A stretch of 64,000 nucleotides of DNA from Pseudoalteromonas sp. R3 (GTDB lineage: Bacteria > Pseudomonadota > Gammaproteobacteria > Enterobacterales > Alteromonadaceae), in NCBI RefSeq assembly GCF_004014715.1, contig NZ_CP034835.1:2046001-2110000 (forward strand), read 5' to 3'. How positions within the stretch are numbered: position 1 is the first letter of the stretch; each line of letters begins with the position of its first letter. The translations under genes and the position numbers were made by a program. This document shows positions 56,438-64,000 of the stretch, in pieces. Under the pieces are notes generated by a model, which did no database searches, was not told the origin of the DNA, and saw only the letters and a list, made by a program, of their open reading frames with translations.

Positions 56438-57637
56438 ATGACAAGCAGCAACTTAGGCGCATTGCGCTGGCTGACATATATGATGTTTTTTATGTTTGCC
56501 ATGACATCGGACGCCGTGGGCGTGATCATCCCCGAGCTGATCCGGGATTATCAGTTAACCATGACGCAGGCAAGCGCGTTCCATTACGCGCCAATGATTT
56601 GGATTGCTGCCAGTGGTCTGTTGCTAGGCTTTTTGGCCGATAAAATAGGTCACAAGCCGACCATCATTTTTGGTTTTGTGCTCTTTGCCGGTGCCTGCTT
56701 TGGCTTTGCAATGGGTAAAACGTTTATCACCTTTGTGTGCTTACTGAGTGTGATTGGCCTGGCGATCGGCCTGTTTAAAACCGCAGCACTGGCTTTATTA
56801 GGCGATTTAACGCCAACCAGTCAGGCACATACCCGGACCATGAACATGGTCGAAGGCTTCTTTGCTGTCGGCGCTATCGTGGGTCCGGCCGCGGTGAGCT
56901 ACATGCTGGCGTCGGGTGTCAGCTGGGTTTACCTCTATATTCTGGCAGGGGGCTTATGCAGCGTTTTGTGTTTAATCACGTTCGCTGTGAAGTTTCCCGA
57001 GCGGCCCACAAAGCAGGTTAACCAAGGCAGTGGATTCAGGCAGACTCTGCGAATGCTCAAAGACAAACATGCACTGGGTTTTTCGGCCGCTATTGCGCTG
57101 TATGTCGCAACAGAAGTGGCCATTTATGTCTGGATGCCGACTTTGCTCAAAACCTACGAGGGGAGCTGGAGCCTGCTGGCAACCTATGCTCTGACCATCT
57201 TTTTTATTTTGCGGGCGGTGGGGCGCTTTATGGCTGTCTGGCTGCTTAACCTGTTCAGCTGGCAGAGTGTGATGTTTGCGCTTAGCACGGCCATTTTTCT
57301 CTGCTACCTGGTGACTTTTGTGTTTGGCGTGGATGCTGCCGTCATTGCGCTGCCATTCAGTGGGCTCTTTATGTCGATGATATACCCCACACTTAATTCA
57401 AAGGGGATCTCATGCTTCGATAAGCATCAGCATGGCTCGGTCGCTGGCGTGATTTTGTTCTTTACCGCGCTGTCTGCAGCCCTGGCACCTTTGCTGATGG
57501 GTATGGTCAGTGATTATTTTGGCCATATTCGCTCCGGTTTTGCACTGGCGATGGGGTTTGCGGCTTTGTTGATGCTGGCGATGGCGTACAACTACTGGAA
57601 AAACCCCGCCCAGCTGAGGCTGGCAAACGCACACTAG
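56438..57637 (+). CDS. MFS transporter, probable sucrose importer
   Basis: The 399-residue inner-membrane protein has 12 helices and the MFS motif GFLADKIGHKPTIIFGFVL between helices 2 and 3. FMFAMTSDAVGVIIPELIRDY and the C-terminal FSGLFMSMIYPTLNSKG resemble FucP/sucrose-type permeases. The substrate is inferred from the sucrose phosphorylase and the shared operators. The ATG follows AGAGGTAA. Confidence 0.85.
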   Translation: MTSSNLGALRWLTYMMFFMFAMTSDAVGVIIPELIRDYQLTMTQASAFHYAPMIWIAASGLLLGFLADKIGHKPTIIFGFVLFAGACFGFAMGKTFITFVCLLSVIGLAIGLFKTAALALLGDLTPTSQAHTRTMNMVEGFFAVGAIVGPAAVSYMLASGVSWVYLYILAGGLCSVLCLITFAVKFPERPTKQVNQGSGFRQTLRMLKDKHALGFSAAIALYVATEVAIYVWMPTLLKTYEGSWSLLATYALTIFFILRAVGRFMAVWLLNLFSWQSVMFALSTAIFLCYLVTFVFGVDAAVIALPFSGLFMSMIYPTLNSKGISCFDKHQHGSVAGVILFFTALSAALAPLLMGMVSDYFGHIRSGFALAMGFAALLMLAMAYNYWKNPAQLRLANAH

Positions 57638-57731
57638 CTCAAATACTTTTAAAATTAAATCATAGAGTTATTTAACTAGAAACCCGTCGTGAGTAATTTT
57701 TTGATTGCAAAGCGACAAATATTTGCTAATT

Positions 57732-57749
57732 TACTTAATCGATTAAGTA
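57732..57749. promoter_or_regulatory. Palindromic LacI-type operator (sucrose locus, copy 2)
   Basis: TACTTAATCGATTAAGTA, identical to copy 1 in its central 16 bases, lies 58 bp before the TonB receptor start. Confidence 0.75.
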
Positions 57750-57806
57750 TCTAAATCCACATAATGTGGTGCCAGCAATATATAATTGACAACAACGAGG
57801 CACATT

Positions 57807-60201
57807 ATGACAACATACACCCCCAGTTGGTTTGCACTTAGTGCACTGACGATGGCACTCAGCACCACCGCATTAGCTGAAGAGAAGAAGACACAAGCAG
57901 ATGCACAGGCTCAAAATGAGCTGGAAAAATCATTGTGACTGGCGTACCACAACGACGTACTGTTATGGCGTCGAGTGTGTCAGTAAGCAGCATCTCTGCC
58001 CAGCAGGTAAGCGTTGCAACGCCCAGGACTACGGCTGAGGCGTTTCGCTTATTGCCGGGCGTCAGATCTGAATCAACCGGGGGCGAGGGAAATGCAAATA
58101 TTGCGGTACGTGGACTACCAGTCGCTGCTGGAGGTGCGAAATTCCTGCAATTGCAAGAAGATGGCTTGCCAGTACTACAATTTGGCGATATCGCGTTTGG
58201 TAATGCAGATATCTTTATGCGCCTCGACAGCACGGTACAGTCTATCGAATCCATCCGTGGAGGGTCAGCATCCACGGCAGCCAGCAACTCACCGGGTGGT
58301 ATCATCAACTTCATTTCTAAAACGGGGGAAAGCGAATCGGGTAGTGTAGCAACCACTTTTGGTCTGGATTATGACGAATTCAGAACCGATTTTGAATTTG
58401 GCACTTACTTGTCGGACAGCGTAAGATTTCATGTTGGTGGCTTTGTGCGTCAGGGAGAGGGCCCCAGAGATACCGGATATACAGGGAATAAAGGCGGTCA
58501 ACTTAAAGCCAACCTGACTAAAGAATTTGACTCCGGTTATATCCGTGTCTATCTGAAACATCTGGATGACAGAAGCACGGCTTATCTGCCTATGCCAATG
58601 TATGCCAATGGAGATTCAATCGCCGGGTTTGATGCTCTGTCAGATACACCGCATTCAGCTTTGTTTATACAAACACAAGGGTTGGGGGCCGATAATGATA
58701 TTCGTCGCGGCGATGTGCGTGATGGCATGCACCCACAGGTTGACAGTGTCGGAGTAGAAGCCAGCTTTGATCTCGACAATGACTGGAAAATTGAGAATCG
58801 TTTTCGTGTTGCTCAGGTTAAGGGAACCTTTAATTCGCCTTTTCCCGCAGAGGTAGGGAGTGCACAATCAATTGCTCAGAGTATCGCTGGTGAAGGGGCT
58901 ACTCTAAAGTATGCCAATGGTGCAAATGCAGGTAATGTGTTTAAAGATGACAACCTGATGCGGATTCATACGTTTGATGTTGAGATGCAAGATTTTGGCT
59001 CGTTGGTGAATGATATCAAACTCACGAAGCAATTGGGTGATACAGCTGTGACCTTTGGTTATTTTGCGTCAGAGCAAAGTATTGAAATGTCATGGCTTTG
59101 GAACTCCTACCTAATGGAAATAAAAGGAGAAAACGCTGCGCTGGTTGATGTGTATTCAGCAGCTGGTACAGCCTTTTCTGAGCAGGGTTTATATGCCTAC
59201 GGCACGCCAGCCTGGGGTAACTGCTGTCAACGAAATTATGATACTGAATACTCAACACGGGCCCTTATCTGGCAGTGTCTTCCGTGCTTGGCGATCTAAC
59301 GCTAGATGCCAGCTGGCGTTATGACTCAGGTAACGCCACTGGGACTTACGCGGGAGCGGTTGTGTCGCAGCGAGACATCAATTTTGATGGGGTGATTTCT
59401 AAACCTGAACAAGAGGTTGCAGGTATTGACCTGGCTAACCCTTCGCTGGTCGATTACGACTGGCATTATACCAGCTATTCAATCGGTGCGAATTATCAAT
59501 TGAGCCGGACTCGAGCTATTTTTGGGCGTGTCAGTGAAGGTGCCCGGGCCAACGCAGATAGGCTTTTGTTCGGTAAAGTTAACGCTGATGGAAGCGTGGC
59601 AAAAGAGGATGCGATAGATGAAGTAACTCAGCTGGAGTTTGGCCTCAAGCAACGATTAGAAAATGGCAGCGTATTTGCTACCGCTTTTTATGCCCAGACA
59701 GAAGAGCAAAATTTTGAAGCCACTAGCCAGCGCTTTTTTGACCGTGAATATGAGGCGCATGGTATTGAGCTCGAAGGGGTGTACTTTATTGGCTCGTTTG
59801 ATTTCAGAGGCAGCTTAACCTGGACGAATGCAGAAATAGCTAAAGATGCCTTGGCACCTGAAGTCGTGGGCAATACACCACGGCGTCAGGCGGACTTTAT
59901 TTACTCCTTGATGGCGCGTTACAATCTTACTCAGGGTGCGGTAGGGCTGAGTATGATTGGCTCCAGCGATGCCTATGCTCAGGACAATAATGACCTCAAG
60001 TTTGACGGGTACACACAGGTTAATGCGTTTGCCAGCTATGATCTGACTGAAGACTTGTCACTATCGCTCAACGTGAACAACTTGTTTAATGCAGTTGGAA
60101 TAACAGAAGCGGAGGAGGGCAGCATTCCTGAGTCTGGCATCATCAGAGCTCGCGCTATTAATGGGCGTACAACTTCCTTTACCGTTAACTATCAATTCTA
60201 G
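57807..60201 (+). pseudogene. TonB-dependent receptor of the sucrose locus (two frameshifts)
   Basis: The ATG at 57807, after ACGAGG, begins a signal peptide (MTTYTPSWFALSALTMALSTTALA) and runs to a stop at 57936. Adding one A to AAAAA at 57925-57929 continues it as ELEKIIVTGVPQRRT, a TonB box and plug. The plug shows RTTAEAFRLLPGVRSEST and NIAVRGLPVA. A second break near 59262-59264 (CCC) is cured by one C, joining STRA to PYLAVSSVLGDLT. The beta-barrel ends in FTVNYQF. Intact length would be about 798 residues. Both breaks are in homopolymers, so sequencing error is likely. It probably imports sucrose or sucrose-containing sugars. Confidence 0.85.
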
Positions 60202-60220
60202 CGCTTTACAAAGAGAATTA

Positions 60221-60259
60221 ACTACCAAGTTGATTTGCGAATGTGGATCACTTGGTAGT
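60221..60259. terminator. Inverted repeat after the TonB receptor, possible terminator
   Basis: ACTACCAAGT (60221-60230) and ACTTGGTAGT (60250-60259) are perfect complements with a 19-base loop, followed only by GGTCTTT. It may be a weak terminator or RNA-stabilising hairpin. 60260-60444 holds no other gene. Confidence 0.5.
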
Positions 60260-60444
60260 GGTCTTTATGGCAATGTCATTTCGATATTGCCTTTTAGTTA
60301 TCCGGTAGATGTAAAACCGCTCAACACTATTGATATCTGATATCTACATTAATGAAATGATGATTTTAGTTTAATATTGCGTTGACGAGTAGTTGAGCTT
60401 GTGGGCATTATGTAGACAGTATAACAAAAGGAAAGTGCATAAAA

Positions 60445-61290
60445 ATGAATAAGTATACTGGATTACTTTGTCTTTCGTTATTGCCCACTCTACTGCTTGG
60501 GGCATGTGGGGGCGGTGGTGCGTCGAATAGCGACAATCAAAACAACTCTGCACAGGATCAGGCACGGGAAAGTGCAGCTGATTTAGTCAAAAACTACATC
60601 AAACCAGCCTCTCTGGTAGTCAATTCCGATGTGGAGCATTACCAAATTGCTATGGTGGGTAATAGCCACTCCAGTGGCCTTGCCCCAACTCTCAAGCACA
60701 CAATTGAAACTATGGCGCCTGATAAAACCGTCAATGTTGAAGTGTTAGGGTTTGGCTTCACTGACAATTTGATTAGCGACTATGAAGTAGTTAAACGTTT
60801 TACGCAACCCGATAAACCCTGGACACATTTGATAATTCAGGGTCAGAAATATTCTCAGTCAATGTCTAAGGCCTACTCCACAGAAGCAACCAAGCAGTGG
60901 GTCGCAATAGCCAAAACTCATGGCGCTACACCTATTTTGTTTCCTGAACACCCTCAGAGGGGCAATAGTGTAGAAGGTGGCTATGTTCATGGTATTCATA
61001 AGTCTATCGCTGACGCAGAACCAAGTTGTCTGGCACCTATTGCAAATGCTTGGTACGGTACGATTGCCAGTAGACCTGAGTTGGAATTACACGCTGAAGA
61101 CGGAAATCATGCAGATGCGCTAGGCATATTGCTAAGCTCACTGGTATTTACACAGATCATCACTGGACAATCAGTAGATCAAGGAGTTACTAGTATCTTG
61201 ACTGAGGTCTCACCAGAATTGCAAGGAGAGCTTGCTCAACATGCCGCGCAGGCAATTATTGAGCAGCCGGCATGCCCTGACAATACTTAA
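60445..61290 (+). CDS. SGNH-hydrolase-like lipoprotein
   Basis: The 281-residue lipoprotein has the lipobox LLLGAC followed by Gly and Ser residues. The core IAMVGNSHSSGLAPTL contains a GNSHS motif comparable to the GDS block, THLIIQGQKYS follows, and the end shows DGNHADALG, equivalent to the DxxH block. A carbohydrate or lipid esterase role is plausible, but no substrate is indicated. AAAGGAAAG precedes the ATG. It follows the sucrose receptor but is probably separate. Confidence 0.7.
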   Translation: MNKYTGLLCLSLLPTLLLGACGGGGASNSDNQNNSAQDQARESAADLVKNYIKPASLVVNSDVEHYQIAMVGNSHSSGLAPTLKHTIETMAPDKTVNVEVLGFGFTDNLISDYEVVKRFTQPDKPWTHLIIQGQKYSQSMSKAYSTEATKQWVAIAKTHGATPILFPEHPQRGNSVEGGYVHGIHKSIADAEPSCLAPIANAWYGTIASRPELELHAEDGNHADALGILLSSLVFTQIITGQSVDQGVTSILTEVSPELQGELAQHAAQAIIEQPACPDNT

Positions 61291-61322
61291 GCTGCTCCAA
61301 GTCGCTTCGTATCATATTTTAT

Positions 61323-61359
61323 ACCCGTAATACCATAAAGCCATTATCGTATTACGGGT
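61323..61359. terminator. Bidirectional terminator between convergent genes
   Basis: ACCCGTAATAC (61323-61333) and GTATTACGGGT (61349-61359) form a perfect 11-bp stem between convergent genes, with a T-rich tail on the plus strand. Confidence 0.8.
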
Positions 61360-62139
61360 TTATCGATAGTGCATTTCATGCAGACCATACTTTTTAGCTA
61401 TCACCGCAAGACGGCCATCTAGTTGTAACCTGAGCACACCCAAGTCAAGCGCCAGTGAAAGTTGTTCACTATTTGTCAGTTTAGGGGAGAAGGCAATATA
61501 AGCTGGTTCCAGCGGACTGACAGAACCTACGGATTTGATCTGTTCATTGAGCCCCATTCGCTTTGCATGGAACCAGACCACGGGACCGGCGTCCACATAG
61601 ACATCAATACGTTTGCTGGTTAGTAGCTGGAGGCTTCGCTTTACAGCATTGTCTCCAGATATCTGCGTAATATAATTGTTGGGTGATGTACGATGTGATT
61701 TTATGTAGGCATTTAGCAAGTGACCGTAGTCATAACCTTGCACGACCCCGAGGCGAACTTTATTTAGGGAGTGCTGGTTGTTGTATACCCAAGTATTGTC
61801 TGTGAGTGTGAATAACGTATTTGGACTCATGCTGAGGATAGGGACTTTTGGAAAGTAAAAATCCGGTGCATCATCTTTGAAAGCGCCCACAATGGCATGT
61901 ACTTTTCCTTCGCGTGCCTGATGAATGGCTCTTAGCCATGGCATTTCAACATATTGGACCTCATACCCGGAAATTGCCAGTGCTTCGGTGGCTACATCGA
62001 TCATAAATCCTTTGTCTTTATCATTTTCCCCGCAGTTCACAGGACACCAGTTGTCGCCAGCAATCAGGACCAGCTTGTCATTGTTTGATAACACGACCAG
62101 AGGGAACAAGAAAACACAAAAAAGTATGATACGTAGCAT
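61360..62139 (-). CDS. Periplasmic amino-acid-binding-like protein (SBP_bac_3)
   Basis: The start ATG 62139 (MLRIILFCVFLFPLVVLS) is chosen because it begins a clean signal peptide; a TTG at 62211 would add an unlikely basic extension. The mature part, KLVLIAGDNWCPVNC with KGFMIDVATEALAISGYEVQYVEMPWLRAIHQAREGKV, is a family 3 binding fold. LGVVQGYDYG and YVDAGPVVWFHAKRMG continue it. No transport genes lie nearby, so it may act as an orphan binding protein. Confidence 0.8.
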   Translation of the reverse strand: MLRIILFCVFLFPLVVLSNNDKLVLIAGDNWCPVNCGENDKDKGFMIDVATEALAISGYEVQYVEMPWLRAIHQAREGKVHAIVGAFKDDAPDFYFPKVPILSMSPNTLFTLTDNTWVYNNQHSLNKVRLGVVQGYDYGHLLNAYIKSHRTSPNNYITQISGDNAVKRSLQLLTSKRIDVYVDAGPVVWFHAKRMGLNEQIKSVGSVSPLEPAYIAFSPKLTNSEQLSLALDLGVLRLQLDGRLAVIAKKYGLHEMHYR

Positions 62140-62484
62140 ATTGCGGTAAATGAGAGGTGATACAGGGAGTCTAGTCAATAAATGTCGGTACGGCAACCAA
62201 TTGAAGAACAACTCAATTATCAGTGTGTCTATGCTCGTTCAATTATTTGACTTATATAGAAAAAGTGACTCTAAACGTCTTTCAATGATGTCTAATTATA
62301 ACAACATATCTTAAGTAAAAGAGATATGGATATTGACTACGAGTGCCAAAGGATTTCTTCTAAGTTATTGATACTAGTTGTTATATTTGTTCTTGCTGTA
62401 AAATCATTAAGAAGTCACCCAAAAGTCAGGTATAGGTATTTTGTATTGGTTATGTTGCCACGAATTAAAAACAGGAGAGGTGAC

Positions 62485-63681
62485 ATGATCAAACATAAGA
62501 TAGTGATGAGTTTAGCTGCGACAGTACTTATTGGCTGTTTCAGCCAATTAACAATGGCAAAATGTGCACAGCCTATAGAGGCCACTGAGGCTGAGTTAGA
62601 AGGCGGATATCGGGACGTTGCAGAGCTCAAAAATGCCTTTATTGATACCGCACCAAAGCGACGAAATGATGGTTTGGCTGTAGGTGCGGTTGGTATTGAT
62701 GGGGGCAACAAAGCGCTATTAATTAAATTGGCACAAGAAATAGAAAACAACATGCATGGGCAGTTCGACAGTTTACTCATCGCCCATAAGGGTAAGTTGG
62801 TGTTTGAGTCTTATTACTCTCGTGGTCGTATCAACCTGCCTCATTATCAGGCGTCAGCAACTAAGGTATACACGAGTCTGGCGCTTGGCAGAGCCATACA
62901 GTTGGGCTATTTGACCATGGCTGATTTGGACAAACCCCTGATTAGTTTTTTGCAAGGGCTAGATACCAGCAAGCTGACAAAAGGCAGTGATAAAATCACG
63001 CTCAATATGGCGTTGACTATGCGCTCTGGTATTCGGCTTAGTGATGAACAAAAGGAGGGGTTTGAGCAAATGTCTAAACAGCTTAAAGGTCAGCGACATG
63101 CTCAGGCTTTGCTGGAGCGTAGCGCGCCTATCAGTGCACAATCGCAGATATTCAAATATCAGGACGACCCTATGCTGGTCATGCATGTGATTGATGCCGT
63201 GGTGCCCGGAACCGCAGAAGCGTTTATCAAACAGGAGCTACTTGATAGGTTGGGAATCGAACAGTATCGTTGGCAAACAGCTGATAACGGCCTTCCTGAA
63301 GCTGGCTGGCGGGTCAACATGACATCCCGTGATATGCTCAAGTGGGGTACGTTAGCCAGTAACAAAGGTAAGTGGCAGGGTGAACAGTTGATCCCGCAAG
63401 GTTACATCACCAAAGCAATCAGCCCACAACTCCATACAGGGGATGAGGACATATTCGGTGGTGGCAAAGATGTATCTAAACAGGGCTATGGTTATTACTG
63501 GTGGAACGCTGAGCTGCAGTCGGGTGATAAACGCTTTTACAGTGTCTCAGCCCAGGGAGGTGGTGGTCAGTACATCATTTTGATTGAGGAACTTGACTTA
63601 GTCGTTGTGGTTACTGCCAATCGAAGGGAAAACAGCACACTGCAATTAATGGCAGAACGGGTGTTGCCTGCCTTTATGTAG
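62485..63681 (+). CDS. Secreted serine hydrolase of the beta-lactamase/class C fold
   Basis: ATG 62485 is chosen because AGGAGAGG precedes it; the frame is open from 62326. The 398-residue protein has a signal peptide (MIKHKIVMSLAATVLIGCFSQLTMA) and the SxxK motif in ASATKVYTSLALG, followed by LDKPLISFLQGLD and LNMALTMRSGI. The end YGYGYYWWNAEL-like segment with AQGGGGQYIILIEELDLVVVVTAN is typical of serine hydrolases, DD-peptidases and esterases of this fold. Whether it acts on beta-lactams is not indicated. Confidence 0.82.
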   Translation: MIKHKIVMSLAATVLIGCFSQLTMAKCAQPIEATEAELEGGYRDVAELKNAFIDTAPKRRNDGLAVGAVGIDGGNKALLIKLAQEIENNMHGQFDSLLIAHKGKLVFESYYSRGRINLPHYQASATKVYTSLALGRAIQLGYLTMADLDKPLISFLQGLDTSKLTKGSDKITLNMALTMRSGIRLSDEQKEGFEQMSKQLKGQRHAQALLERSAPISAQSQIFKYQDDPMLVMHVIDAVVPGTAEAFIKQELLDRLGIEQYRWQTADNGLPEAGWRVNMTSRDMLKWGTLASNKGKWQGEQLIPQGYITKAISPQLHTGDEDIFGGGKDVSKQGYGYYWWNAELQSGDKRFYSVSAQGGGGQYIILIEELDLVVVVTANRRENSTLQLMAERVLPAFM

Positions 63682-63689
63682 CAGTAACT

Positions 63690-63722
63690 GGAGAATACCT
63701 GTCAAAGGGCTATTCTCCTTTT
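63690..63722 (+). terminator. Terminator after the serine hydrolase gene
   Basis: GGAGAATA (63690-63697) pairs with TATTCTCC (63711-63718), followed by TTTTC. Confidence 0.8.
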
Positions 63723-63794
63723 CAAAACAAACAGTTGGTATTCTTCTGGTATTGGCATAGGATCGTCATACATTCATCTCACAAAGAAATTGAA

Positions 63795-64000
63795 ATGCGT
63801 AAAACGGTTGTTGTAGCCATTAGCGGCGCTTCAGGAAGTGGAAAAACGTCTCTGGTAAAAGTGCTTTCTGCGCGTTTCGGATGTCCCGGCATATTATTTG
63901 ATGACTATGTCGATGCTCGGAGCTATCCCCGGAATTTGCAACAATGGCACGCCGAGGGGGCGGATGTATGCAAAATTAAAACGCCGACCATGACAAAGGC
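63795..64000 (+). CDS. P-loop kinase (uridine-kinase-like), 3' end outside window
   Basis: The frame starts MRKTVVVAISGASGSGKTSL, a Walker A motif of the uridine kinase / phosphoribulokinase group, followed by ILFDDYVDARSYPRN. It runs off the window after about 68 residues. The substrate cannot be decided from this portion. Confidence 0.75.
   Translation, partial: MRKTVVVAISGASGSGKTSLVKVLSARFGCPGILFDDYVDARSYPRNLQQWHAEGADVCKIKTPTMTK

Overview
The window looks like chromosomal DNA of a marine gammaproteobacterium of the Alteromonadales, most likely Pseudoalteromonas. This is inferred from the gene order dapB-carA-carB-greA and pheS-pheT-ihfA, from hda next to a DUF2066 gene, from TonB receptors linked to a tryptophan-halogenase-like gene and MFS sugar carriers, and from PPC-tailed secreted enzymes. 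No rRNA, tRNA or CRISPR was seen.

Layout. (1) 1-7.66 kb is core: a partial NhaC-type antiporter, dapB, carAB behind a probable attenuator, greA, a small DksA/TraR protein and a DUF465 protein. (2) 7.7-20.2 kb is an accessory region best read as a decayed chromosomal integron. A relic integrase with a LexA-type box lies at the right end. Leftward-reading cassettes (small membrane or coiled-coil proteins, DUF7710, DUF6559) are separated by attC sites. One attC is split by an IS10-like element with a perfect 9-bp target duplication. Further left, attC sites point the other way and bracket a large alpha/beta-hydrolase plus STAND-type NTPase gene that is a candidate anti-phage system. The region also holds an IS30-family element, a REP-type (RAYT) transposase remnant and a RiPP-like precursor peptide. 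(3) 21.2-29.6 kb encodes secreted and redox proteins: an M9 collagenase, a periplasmic binding protein, glyoxalase I, and a leftward operon of a membrane b561/ethylbenzene-dehydrogenase-like haem protein, a DUF1566 protein and a PPC-tailed metallophosphoesterase. (4) 29.8-38.5 kb carries a GAF-GGDEF cyclase, DUF2066, hda, pheST, ihfA and a CSS-EAL phosphodiesterase. (5) 38.5-51.3 kb is an alpha-glucan (maltodextrin) locus: a GH13 alpha-glucosidase, a TonB receptor, a halogenase-like flavoprotein, a GH13 amylase lipoprotein, a GPH/MFS carrier and a GH15 glucoamylase. Three copies of a 16-bp palindromic operator sit in its promoter regions. (6) 51.6-53.7 kb holds small genes and a LysR regulator. 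(7) 53.7-60.2 kb is a sucrose locus: a LacI-type regulator, sucrose phosphorylase, an MFS carrier and a TonB receptor, with two near-identical 18-bp palindromes. (8) 60.4-64 kb holds an SGNH-like lipoprotein, a binding protein, a beta-lactamase-fold hydrolase and the start of a P-loop kinase.

How it works together. Each sugar locus combines outer-membrane import, a cytoplasmic-membrane carrier and hydrolysis or phosphorolysis, and its palindromes suggest one LacI-type regulon per sugar.

Caution. Six reading-frame breaks, in five genes and one peptide gene, are each repaired by adding one base to a homopolymer run. Most are probably sequencing or assembly errors, so genes marked frameshifted may be intact in the organism.
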